45,676 bases of DNA from an uncultured Clostridia bacterium (lineage in GTDB: Bacteria; Bacillota; Clostridia; Oscillospirales; Ruminococcaceae). The notes beneath the pieces are model-generated. The model made no database searches, was not told the origin of the DNA, and saw only the letters and a program-made list of their open reading frames with translations. The stretch lies in NCBI GenBank assembly GCA_944386045.1, contig CALWZO010000038.1:1-45676 (forward strand), given 5' to 3'. The number at the start of each line of letters is the position of its first letter. The first letter of the stretch is position 1. Shown here piece after piece: positions 33,397-40,713 of the stretch. A program made the translations under genes and the position numbers.

Positions 33397-33912
33397 ATGA
33401 AAGTTACGACAATAGGCAGAAAAGTTTCACTGAAAGACGCATTTTTGGAAAGAGTAGACAACAAGCTGGCAAAGCTGGACAAATTCTTCTCGGACAATGC
33501 TGTCGCCACCGTAACCGTCACGGTAGAAAAAAAGTGGCAGACGGTGGAAATTGCAATCAAAGACCGCAAACTGATGTTCCGCAGCGAGAAAAGCGCTGAC
33601 AGCATGGAGCTGGCTCTTGATGACGCAGTAGAAAACCTTGAAGCTCAGATAATCAAAAACAAAGAAAAAATCCACAGAAAATTTAACGGTTATGCTTATT
33701 TTGACGATCTTCCGTCCACAGACGAGGACGAAGATTACGAGATTGTACGCAAAAAAGTTTTCGCCTTGCAGCCGCAAAGCGTAGACGATGCTATTCTGGA
33801 AATGAATATGCTGGGGCACACATTCTTTATGTTCAAAGATATAGTAACCGAAGAGATAAATGTTGTGTACAAACGCAAGGACGGTAAATACGGCCTGCTT
33901 TTACCCGAATAA
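33397..33912 (+). CDS. hpf: Ribosome hibernation promoting factor, long form
   Basis: Dimerises 70S ribosomes into 100S particles under stress or slow growth. 171 residues, the long HPF form: N-terminal S30AE domain (about 1-95: VTTIGRKVSLKDAF, VEIAIKDRKLMFR, SMELALDDAVENLEAQI), acidic linker (about 105-118) and C-terminal dimerisation domain (IVRKKVFALQPQSVDDAILEM split over two strands, then NVVYKRKDGKYGLLLPE). ACAAGGAGG selects the ATG at 33397. Strong sigma-A-like promoter. Confidence 0.94.
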   Translation: MKVTTIGRKVSLKDAFLERVDNKLAKLDKFFSDNAVATVTVTVEKKWQTVEIAIKDRKLMFRSEKSADSMELALDDAVENLEAQIIKNKEKIHRKFNGYAYFDDLPSTDEDEDYEIVRKKVFALQPQSVDDAILEMNMLGHTFFMFKDIVTEEINVVYKRKDGKYGLLLPE

Positions 33913-33934
33913 TACCTCCTCTCTCCATAGATTT

Positions 33935-33967
33935 CAAAAGCCGGGGCTTTTTAAGCTCCGGCTTTTG
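33935..33967. terminator. Bidirectional terminator
   Basis: CAAAAGCCGGGGCTT / AAGCTCCGGCTTTTG with one mismatch, between convergent hpf and the glycosyltransferase gene. Confidence 0.85.
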
Positions 33968-33972
33968 AATTA

Positions 33973-34932
33973 TTATTTATTTTCATCGTCAACGGTAGTT
34001 TTTTCAATAATGTATCTGGGGCGCTGTTTTGTTTCGGAATATATCTTTCCGATGTATTCGCCTATTATTCCCAGGCAAAGCAGCTGTATGCCGCCTATAA
34101 ATCCCATTATTCCCACCAGACTGGTCCAGCCGGTAACAGTGGTGCCGAAAAAGTGTGTGAACACCGCATAGATTACCACCACAAAGCTGACAAGGCTCAT
34201 TACAAAGCCCAACCCTGTGATATACCTCAGCGGCTTCACGGACAGGCTGGTTATACCGTTCAAAGCCAGGTTGAGCATTTTGGAAAAAGGATAATGGCTT
34301 TCGCCGGCTATTCTTTCGTGTCTTTCATAATAAACAGCTGTGGATTTGTAACCTACCATCGGGACAAGGCCGCGCAGGAACAGGTTGACCTCTTTGAACT
34401 GCGCCAGGCCTTCCAGCGCCTGCTTGCTCATCAGGCGGTAGTCTGCGTGGTTGAACACTGTCTGGGCGCCCATCATCTCCATGAATTTGTAAAAGCCTTC
34501 GGCTGTAAATCTTTTGAAAAATGTATCTGTATCACGCTTGCTTCTGACACCATATACCACATGGCAGCCTTCGTGATAATTTTTCAGAAATTCGTCCATT
34601 GCGTTGACATCGTCCTGACCGTCACAGTCTATGGAAATGGTCACATCACACCTGTCCTTTGCCCACATCAGTCCGGCCAGCAGTGCGTTCTGATGGCCGC
34701 GGTTGCGGCTGAGGGTAAGGCCGACAAACCTGTCGTTGCTTTTTGCCAGGTTTTGAATAATCTGCCATGTATCATCTTTGGAACCGTCATTGACAAAAAG
34801 TATTTTTGACTGTTCGCTGCACAGTCCTTTAGCTATAAGGCTTTCCAGCTTTTCCAAAAACATGCCGGATGTTATCGGCAGAACCTCCTGCTCGTTATAA
34901 CAGGGTATAACAATATATAAAGATTTATCCAT
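33973..34932 (-). CDS. GtrB/DPM1-like family 2 glycosyltransferase
   Basis: 319 residues. GT-A core with YNEQEVLP, VNDGSKDDT (47-55), and DxD at D102-D104 followed by GQDD, which is the polyprenyl-phosphate glucosyl- or mannosyl-transferase pattern. Two membrane segments end it (about 235-260 and 268-290). Such enzymes move a sugar from a nucleotide donor to undecaprenyl phosphate on the inner face of the membrane. The next gene upstream on the same strand, 25 bases away, is a GT-C-like membrane protein that could use the product. No GtrA-type flippase is seen. Confidence 0.88.
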   Translation of the reverse strand: MDKSLYIVIPCYNEQEVLPITSGMFLEKLESLIAKGLCSEQSKILFVNDGSKDDTWQIIQNLAKSNDRFVGLTLSRNRGHQNALLAGLMWAKDRCDVTISIDCDGQDDVNAMDEFLKNYHEGCHVVYGVRSKRDTDTFFKRFTAEGFYKFMEMMGAQTVFNHADYRLMSKQALEGLAQFKEVNLFLRGLVPMVGYKSTAVYYERHERIAGESHYPFSKMLNLALNGITSLSVKPLRYITGLGFVMSLVSFVVVIYAVFTHFFGTTVTGWTSLVGIMGFIGGIQLLCLGIIGEYIGKIYSETKQRPRYIIEKTTVDDENK

Positions 34933-34957
34933 CTTTTCCTCCGTTAATTATGATACA

Positions 34958-37039
34958 TCAGTAAATTTTATATATAACTGCACTGTTGTCCGAAAATACC
35001 GGTTCAAGGCCGGAAAAAGCTGATATATCGCCCTCAAACTGTGAGGAGTACACCACATACCTTATATTATGCTTTTTGCACAGTCGGATTATCTCATCCA
35101 GTGACGCGGCCTGCTGGTCATAAATGCCGAAAACCTTGCCCACCAGCTGCAGTCTCCGGTCAACCTGCCGCCATTCTACACCCATGTTTGACACGGTGTA
35201 TTTAAAGCCTTCCATGTAGGACGGCCTGCCTGAAAAACAGGTGTATACATTTGAAAGCCCTTCCCCTGCGCCGGTGTGGGTGCGGTTGGTTATAAACAGC
35301 TCTCCCACCTGCATATTCTCCCTGAGGTACATTCCGGCGGCTTCATCTTCTGCCTTGACCACAAAGGGATAATCATATTTTTCCAGCACATTGTAATGGA
35401 ACAAAAACTGCCTTATTCCGCTGCCGCCGAAATTTGTATACATAAATACAGCCGTGGCACAGCTGAGGACCAGCAATCCGTAAGTGATAATATTTTTGGG
35501 TTTTATCCTGTCAAAGGGGAAATAATCAACAGCCAGCAGGTTTAAAAAGAATATGGCCGTGTATACAAAGTAAACCTGACTGAATGCTTCGTGCTCTGTC
35601 AGGAAGAAGCCCAGTATTCCGCCGGCTATACAGGCATAAAACCAAAGCTTTTCAAAGGAAAGCCTGGTTATTTTAAAGGCATCTGACAGCATTTTCGGCA
35701 GCACCACAACCGACTGGAACGGCGCTATACACACCGTCTGCAACACCATGAACACAGGGATTGACAGCCTGTACAGCCAGATGTTTGTATTGCTGAACAG
35801 CCGGAGGAAATTTCGGAAATATCCCAGCTTCAGCGTCCCTGTAAGGCTGAATGATGTGGACCGTCCGGCCCCGAAACGCATAATTAAAACATAAACCGCG
35901 CCAAAAACCCCGCAGGCTGCCAAAGCCGTCAGCACCGGCATGATTTTTTCGTTGCGTGTAAACAGATTTATCAGCGCCGCCATGGCTATTGCTATGGCCG
36001 CTATCGCCGCAATGGGAGATTTGGAAAAAGAAAGCATCAGAAAAGCCGCTGCCGCCGCTGCAATCCGCCAGGGGTTAAACCCAAAAGAACGCCTGGTAAG
36101 CCCCACAACAAGCATTGCGAAAACAGCCAAAAAGGCAAAAGCGCCTGTCATGCTGTTGGCATTTCCCACCAGCGCTTCCAGCAGGCTGTTGCCAAAGACG
36201 CTGGCCCCGCCCGGCAAAGCTTTCCACAAACTGAGGCAGGACAATGCGAAAAAAGACACCAGGAACATATTTATTTTGAATGTGTTTTTGCCGAAATACA
36301 CCCTGGCAAAATCATAAAGGGCTGTTATTAAAAACAAGGCCATAAAGCCCTGAAGATAAAACCCGATTATATCATAGTTGGAAATGCCGCTGATAACGCT
36401 GACAGCGCAGGAAATCATCTCCGTGAGGTAATGATATTTCAGCTGTACACCGGAAAATCTTATGTCCTGCGGCGGAAAGGAAATTTTAAAACTTTCCGCA
36501 TTGCCCACAGTCCACATAAAATCCTGGCTTAAAATTATCTGCCCGACCTTTGAGGGATGGGCATGCTTGGCCACCCCCAAAAAAGCATATATAAACAGCA
36601 GAAATGCAAAAACCATCAGCATAAACAATGTCTGGCTGTCCAGCTTCCGCCCGTCCCTTTTAACATCGGAAAAAACATAATATTTGCTGAAAAACAGGCC
36701 CGCCAGGCCTACCATCGGCGAAAACACCTGCAAAGGTATCCAAAAGTTAAAATATGCACAAGGCAGAAAAACGGCCATCAGCAGGCCTGTACCTATCAGA
36801 AAATAAAGGCTGAAATAAGAGTTTTCATCCCCGTCAAATCTCTCCAGTCCCACGGCCTTGCATATCACGGCCCCCGGAAGAAAGATATAAAACCGGCATA
36901 CCAGCCAGAACAGTCCCAGCCGGATGACGCTGCCGCCTGCCAGGTGAACTGCCGCACAATATATTATTATCATAAACAGCGATACCGCTGTTTTGAATGT
37001 TTTGAACCTGCTGTACAAAGCGTCTGCAAATTTTGTCAT
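34958..37039 (-). CDS. Large polytopic membrane protein, GT-C glycosyltransferase-like
   Basis: 693 residues with about twelve or more hydrophobic segments through residue 560, then a soluble C-terminal domain (about 565-693). The arrangement of many helices, a loop with acidic/His residues (KHAHPSKVGQ, QLKYHYLTEM), and an outward C-terminal domain is that of lipid-sugar-dependent GT-C enzymes. I do not see a definite catalytic DxD, so the family is inferred. AGGA with an 8-base spacer supports ATG 37039 over 37048. Operon partner of the GtrB-like gene, suggesting the pair decorates a wall polymer or protein. Confidence 0.65.
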   Translation of the reverse strand: MTKFADALYSRFKTFKTAVSLFMIIIYCAAVHLAGGSVIRLGLFWLVCRFYIFLPGAVICKAVGLERFDGDENSYFSLYFLIGTGLLMAVFLPCAYFNFWIPLQVFSPMVGLAGLFFSKYYVFSDVKRDGRKLDSQTLFMLMVFAFLLFIYAFLGVAKHAHPSKVGQIILSQDFMWTVGNAESFKISFPPQDIRFSGVQLKYHYLTEMISCAVSVISGISNYDIIGFYLQGFMALFLITALYDFARVYFGKNTFKINMFLVSFFALSCLSLWKALPGGASVFGNSLLEALVGNANSMTGAFAFLAVFAMLVVGLTRRSFGFNPWRIAAAAAAFLMLSFSKSPIAAIAAIAIAMAALINLFTRNEKIMPVLTALAACGVFGAVYVLIMRFGAGRSTSFSLTGTLKLGYFRNFLRLFSNTNIWLYRLSIPVFMVLQTVCIAPFQSVVVLPKMLSDAFKITRLSFEKLWFYACIAGGILGFFLTEHEAFSQVYFVYTAIFFLNLLAVDYFPFDRIKPKNIITYGLLVLSCATAVFMYTNFGGSGIRQFLFHYNVLEKYDYPFVVKAEDEAAGMYLRENMQVGELFITNRTHTGAGEGLSNVYTCFSGRPSYMEGFKYTVSNMGVEWRQVDRRLQLVGKVFGIYDQQAASLDEIIRLCKKHNIRYVVYSSQFEGDISAFSGLEPVFSDNSAVIYKIY

Positions 37040-37105
37040 CTTACACATCCTGCTTTAACATAAACGATTTCTAAGACAAAAAAATTATATCACACCCATA
37101 GTCGC

Positions 37106-37134
37106 TTGTAAACAAAGTAATATAGTGATATACT
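37106..37134 (+). promoter_or_regulatory. Promoter of the TauE/SafE gene
   Basis: TTGTAA (37106-37111), 17-base spacer, TATACT (37129-37134). Confidence 0.55.
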
Positions 37135-37162
37135 TTATGGAAAAATGCAGAGAGGTGCAATT

Positions 37163-37918
37163 ATGAGTTTTGGTGTTCAGCTTCTGATTATATGTCCGCT
37201 GGTTTTTCTGGCCGGGTTTATAGATTCTGTCGCCGGTGGCGGCGGGCTGATTTCCACGCCTGCGTATATGCTGGCCGGACTGCCCATGCACAATGTGCTG
37301 GCCACCAACAAAGTCATGTCATCTGTGGGCACCGGCATGGCCGCCGTAAAATTTTCCAAAAGCGGTCATGTCCATTGGAAAACCGCCATTGTCAGCCTGT
37401 TTTTCAGCGCCAGCGGCAGTTTTCTGGGCAGCCAGCTGGCCCTCAGAATAGACCAGACCATGCTTAAAACAGCTTTTACTTTAGTATTGCCCTTTATAGC
37501 CATATTTGTGCTTATGAACAAAAAAAGTGCCGGAATGGGACAAAAGCTGTTCGGACGAAGCCTGTATGCCGCGGCAGCCTTTATAGGTGTGCTTATCGGT
37601 TTGTATGACGGACTGATAGGCCCCGGAACCGGCACATTCCTGATATTTGCATACACCACAATAATAGGTTTTGACTATATAACCTCCAGCGGCAATGCCA
37701 AGATAGTAAACCTGGCGTCCAACATCACCGCGGCCGTCAGCTATATACTGGCAGGCAAGGTGCTGTGGGCCATTGCAATACCTGCGGCGGCAGCCAATCT
37801 GGCCGGAAATTACCTGGGGTCTGCATACGCAATAAACAAAGGTTCCGCAGCCATAAGGAAGATGCTTATACTGGTGCTGGCCGGCATATTTATAAAGCTG
37901 ATTTTGGATATAATATAA
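37163..37918 (+). CDS. TauE/SafE (TSUP) family anion permease
   Basis: 251 residues, seven to eight hydrophobic helices in two homologous halves. FIDSVAGGGGLISTPA near 19-34 and the repeat IGLYDGLIGPGTGTFLIF near 140-157 are the two family motifs. Members export sulfite, organosulfonates or other small anions; the substrate here is unknown. GAGAGGTG supports ATG 37163 over 37145. Single-gene unit with promoter and terminator. Confidence 0.9.
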   Translation: MSFGVQLLIICPLVFLAGFIDSVAGGGGLISTPAYMLAGLPMHNVLATNKVMSSVGTGMAAVKFSKSGHVHWKTAIVSLFFSASGSFLGSQLALRIDQTMLKTAFTLVLPFIAIFVLMNKKSAGMGQKLFGRSLYAAAAFIGVLIGLYDGLIGPGTGTFLIFAYTTIIGFDYITSSGNAKIVNLASNITAAVSYILAGKVLWAIAIPAAAANLAGNYLGSAYAINKGSAAIRKMLILVLAGIFIKLILDII

Positions 37919-37930
37919 AATATACATAAT

Positions 37931-37957
37931 AAAACGAGGGGGTATTCCCCTCGTTTT
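37931..37957. terminator. Bidirectional terminator
   Basis: AAAACGAGGGG-GTATT-CCCCTCGTTTT between the convergent permease and LUD gene ends; overlaps the LUD stop codon by one base. Confidence 0.92.
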
Positions 37958-38577
37958 TATATTCCCAGTTCCTGACCTACTATTATGACATTTATCCTGC
38001 CGGGTATGCGGGAAAAGTTCAGAATTGCAGTGGTGCAGCAGCTTCTTCCGGGCACAAAGCAGTCGTGGCACACACCGTCAACCGCACACGGGGTGTCAAA
38101 ATTGTTGTTTTTGCAGTTTTGCGGCGCAACCTTTTTTACCCTGGCTGCCGCCCGGGCCTGGCTTTCGACTATTTTGTTTGCGCCGGCCACTATAACCACC
38201 TTTTCCGGCCCGTATATCAGCGCAGAAACCCTGGTGGACGCGCCGTCCTCGTTGTAAATCCTGCCGTCGGAGATTATGGCATTGGCGGAGGAGAAAAACA
38301 CATCTGCAAAAAACCTGCGGCGCACAATCCGCTTTTTGTCCGCCTCGTCCTTTGCCCGGGCCTGGTCCCGGTAATCAAATTCCCCGCTTTTCAAAAAATT
38401 GTCAAGGCCAATCCGGCTCAAAGTCACAGAGCCGCTTCTGGCCACCAGGTCACCGGATTTTACCATTGTTTTTATCAGTTCCATCGCCCGCTGTCCGTCC
38501 GGGACATAAACGGCGTTGAACTGTCTTTTTTTCAGATTTTCAATAGTTTTTTCGATCAGCTTTGCGTCAAAATCCAT
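37957..38577 (-). CDS. LUD-domain protein (LutC/YkgG type)
   Basis: 206 residues. LUD fold seen from VARSGSVTLSRIGL, ADVFFSSANAIISDGRI and PEKVVIVAGANKIV. In LutABC this domain helps oxidise lactate, but single LUD proteins like this are common in Clostridia and not tied to lactate. A cysteine-rich stretch, CAVDGVCHDC and RSCC (about 173-188), may hold a metal. GAGGTTTG precedes the ATG. It is divergent from a three-gene redoxin array across a 138-base region with dyads, so regulation may be shared. Confidence 0.82.
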   Translation of the reverse strand: MDFDAKLIEKTIENLKKRQFNAVYVPDGQRAMELIKTMVKSGDLVARSGSVTLSRIGLDNFLKSGEFDYRDQARAKDEADKKRIVRRRFFADVFFSSANAIISDGRIYNEDGASTRVSALIYGPEKVVIVAGANKIVESQARAAARVKKVAPQNCKNNNFDTPCAVDGVCHDCFVPGRSCCTTAILNFSRIPGRINVIIVGQELGI

Positions 38578-38600
38578 ACAAACCTCCTGCTGTACACAAT

Positions 38601-38637
38601 ATTTACATTTTATAAGTGTACAATCAAAAATGTAAAT
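38601..38637. repeat. 11-bp inverted repeat between divergent LUD and redoxin genes
   Basis: ATTTACATTTT (38601-38611) and AAAATGTAAAT (38627-38637) are exact reverse complements with a 15-base gap that contains TGTACA. Possible operator or double-site repressor target. Confidence 0.7.
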
Positions 38638-38652
38638 GTGATAAAGTCACAT
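38636..38652. promoter_or_regulatory. CRP/FNR-like dyad
   Basis: ATGTGA-TAAAG-TCACAT, perfect 6-bp arms with a 5-base centre. It is centred about 41 bases upstream of the predicted start for the redoxin array (TATACT at 38673-38678), the class II activator position. No good -35 is present. Confidence 0.5.
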
Positions 38653-38715
38653 AATATTTTTATCATTTATATTATACTGAAATCGATTATTTTTTCAACT
38701 GTACAGGAGGCTGTA

Positions 38716-39261
38716 ATGAAACTGAACAAAGGCTTGCAAATGCCTGATTTTACTTATCTGAGCCCTTATAAAGACGAAGAGCAGACACTCTATTCCTATA
38801 TGGAAGGACAGAAAACCTATGTGGTTTTCCTGCGCTATTTCGGATGCACCGTATGCCGTCTGGACCTGCATATATATGCCCAGAGGATGAAAGAGTTTGA
38901 GGCAAAAGGCGCAAAACTTATGGTAGTTTTGCAGTCTGACCCGGCTGTTGTAAAGGACGAGGCGCCCCGGGGCACATTCCCCTTTGAAATTGCGTGCAAC
39001 CCCAGCCAGTCGCTGTACAAAGAATTTGAAATTATGCCCGCCAAAAGCAAGCTGGCCCTGGCCGGCAGCGGAATTTTCCAGCTGGTCAAAAAAATGAAAG
39101 CCGCCAAAAAGTTCGGTTTTGAACACGGTGCTTTTGAAGGCGACGAGCAGCAGCTGCCCGCTGTTGTGCTGGTGGACGAAAACGGCGTCATAAAATACAG
39201 TCACTATGCCAAAAATCTGGCGGATATGCCTTCCGTTGACGAGATGCTGGCTAAAATATAA
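38716..39261 (+). CDS. Thioredoxin-fold redoxin, AhpC/TSA-2-like (paralogue 1)
   Basis: 181 residues. A thioredoxin fold begins with LQMPDFTYLS, the YVVFLRYFGCTVCRLDL strand-helix holds the redox pair C44/C47, and PAVVLVDENGVIKYSHYA is the cis-Pro strand. The CxxC after an R-Y/F-x-G stretch is typical of the AhpC/TSA-2 (PRXL2-like) group rather than classical peroxiredoxins with PxxxTxxC. Likely a thiol peroxidase or reductase. ACAGGAGG supports ATG 38716. First of three tandem paralogues; the most diverged copy. Confidence 0.85.
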   Translation: MKLNKGLQMPDFTYLSPYKDEEQTLYSYMEGQKTYVVFLRYFGCTVCRLDLHIYAQRMKEFEAKGAKLMVVLQSDPAVVKDEAPRGTFPFEIACNPSQSLYKEFEIMPAKSKLALAGSGIFQLVKKMKAAKKFGFEHGAFEGDEQQLPAVVLVDENGVIKYSHYAKNLADMPSVDEMLAKI

Positions 39262-39280
39262 TTTTTAAGGAGAAACTACT

Positions 39281-39847
39281 ATGGCAAAATTGGTTAAAGG
39301 GGACAAATTCCCCAACTTCGCCGTTGATTCCGTATACGGAACCGATGTGGTGAAAGGTCTGACAATGGAAAAACTGGTTGACGGCAAACCCACATTCATC
39401 TGGTTCCAGCGTTACATCGGCTGCCCTCCGTGCAGACTTGATGTACACCTGCTGACACAGGCCTATCCTCAGTTTGAAGAAAAAGGCTGCAATGTGCTGG
39501 TTGTAATGCAGTCCAAACCGGAAATTGTACTGCGCGACATGAACGGACAGACACTGCCTTTCCACCTTATCTGCGACCCCACCGAGTCCATGTACAAAGA
39601 GCTGGAAATAGGTTCTTTTGACCCCGAAAACAGACCGGAAATGACCGAAGAAGAACAGAAAAAGATGGCATTCAAGATTGAAGGCATGAAAGCCAACGGT
39701 TTTGAACACGGCGATTACGAAGGCAACGAACAGCAGCTGCCCGCATTCTTCGCACTGGCACCCGACATGACAGTTGAAGTGGCACACTATGCAAGAAATA
39801 TTGCCGACATGCCTCTGGCAACAGAAGTTCTGGAAAAAATCAAATAA
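39281..39847 (+). CDS. Thioredoxin-fold redoxin, AhpC/TSA-2-like (paralogue 2)
   Basis: 188 residues. Starts MAKLVKGDKFPNF, identical to paralogue 3 in the first 13 residues. Redox pair C48/C51 in RYIGCPPCRLD, the only CPPC of the three, which would change its potential. An insert with many acidic and Lys residues (about 117-135) precedes FEHGDYEGNEQQLPAFF. 19 bases after paralogue 1, with AAGGAGAAA before the ATG. Function inferred as above. Confidence 0.85.
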   Translation: MAKLVKGDKFPNFAVDSVYGTDVVKGLTMEKLVDGKPTFIWFQRYIGCPPCRLDVHLLTQAYPQFEEKGCNVLVVMQSKPEIVLRDMNGQTLPFHLICDPTESMYKELEIGSFDPENRPEMTEEEQKKMAFKIEGMKANGFEHGDYEGNEQQLPAFFALAPDMTVEVAHYARNIADMPLATEVLEKIK

Positions 39848-39897
39848 TCCTTTCGGATATAAAACGATTAAATATAAATTTTTGGAGGTAATTATCA

Positions 39898-40443
39898 ATG
39901 GCAAAATTGGTAAAGGGAGATAAATTCCCGAATTTTACAGTTGACACCGCTTTTGAAAACGGCGTTACAATCGAAAAAATAGTTGACGGCAAACCTACAA
40001 TGTTCATGGTTCTGCGCTATATCGGCTGCACAGTATGCCGCTATGATGTACACTGCCTGACAGAAAGATATCAGGAATTTGTTGACAAAGGTGTAAATGT
40101 TGCAGTTGTTATGCAGTCCACACCTGAAATTGTTCAGAGAGACCTGGCCGGCGGCACACTGCCCTTCTATCTCATCTGCGACTCCAAGCAGGAGATATAC
40201 AAAACACTGGAAATCAACGCCGCTTCCGATATGCCTTCACTGGTTGGCGAAGACATGGCAAAATTGCAGGAAAAAGGCGCCAAAGCTGCCCGGGCCGGAT
40301 TTAAACACGGCGACTACGAAGGCATTGAAGAACAGCTGCCCGCATTCTTCTTTGTTGACGGCGATATGACTGTGAAAGAAGCCCACTACGCCAAAACAAT
40401 TATGGATATGCCCACAGTTGACGAAATGCTGGCCAAAATCTAA
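39898..40443 (+). CDS. Thioredoxin-fold redoxin, AhpC/TSA-2-like (paralogue 3)
   Basis: 181 residues. Redox pair C44/C47 in RYIGCTVCRYD, as in paralogue 1, with HGDYEGIEEQLPAFFFVDG near the end and the shared tail TVDEMLAKI. The N-terminus and gene start are nearly the same at the DNA level as in paralogue 2, so the duplication is fairly recent. GGAGGT stands 9 bases before the ATG. Last gene before a strong terminator, so the three genes form one operon. Confidence 0.85.
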   Translation: MAKLVKGDKFPNFTVDTAFENGVTIEKIVDGKPTMFMVLRYIGCTVCRYDVHCLTERYQEFVDKGVNVAVVMQSTPEIVQRDLAGGTLPFYLICDSKQEIYKTLEINAASDMPSLVGEDMAKLQEKGAKAARAGFKHGDYEGIEEQLPAFFFVDGDMTVKEAHYAKTIMDMPTVDEMLAKI

Positions 40444-40460
40444 TCTATATCCAAATCTTG

Positions 40461-40490
40461 ACACCCTGTCAGGCCGACAGGGTGTTTTTT
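40461..40490 (+). terminator. Terminator of the redoxin operon
   Basis: ACACCCTGTC-AGGCC-GACAGGGTGT followed by TTTTT. Confidence 0.94.
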
Positions 40491-40648
40491 ATGTTTTTCA
40501 CTGTTTTTATTCCTTTTTTACTGTTGATTTTTACATAGTTTTAGTAAATTTAGACAATTGACCCATATCAATTTCTACATTCAAAATAAAAAAAATATGT
40601 GAAAATCATTTAAAAATTTTCTATTATGTGTTAAAATTTTTGTAATGT

Positions 40649-40678
40649 TTGTATATCGTGTATTGTTTTTGGTATAAC
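40649..40678 (+). promoter_or_regulatory. Promoter of the EF-G-like gene
   Basis: TTGTAT (40649-40654), 18-base spacer, TATAAC (40673-40678). In the 270-base gap upstream the dyad AATTGA-N6-TCAATT (40556-40573) is also seen. Confidence 0.5.
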
Positions 40679-40713
40679 GACGAAATTTTTTTACAAAGGG
40701 GGTTCATTTCATT

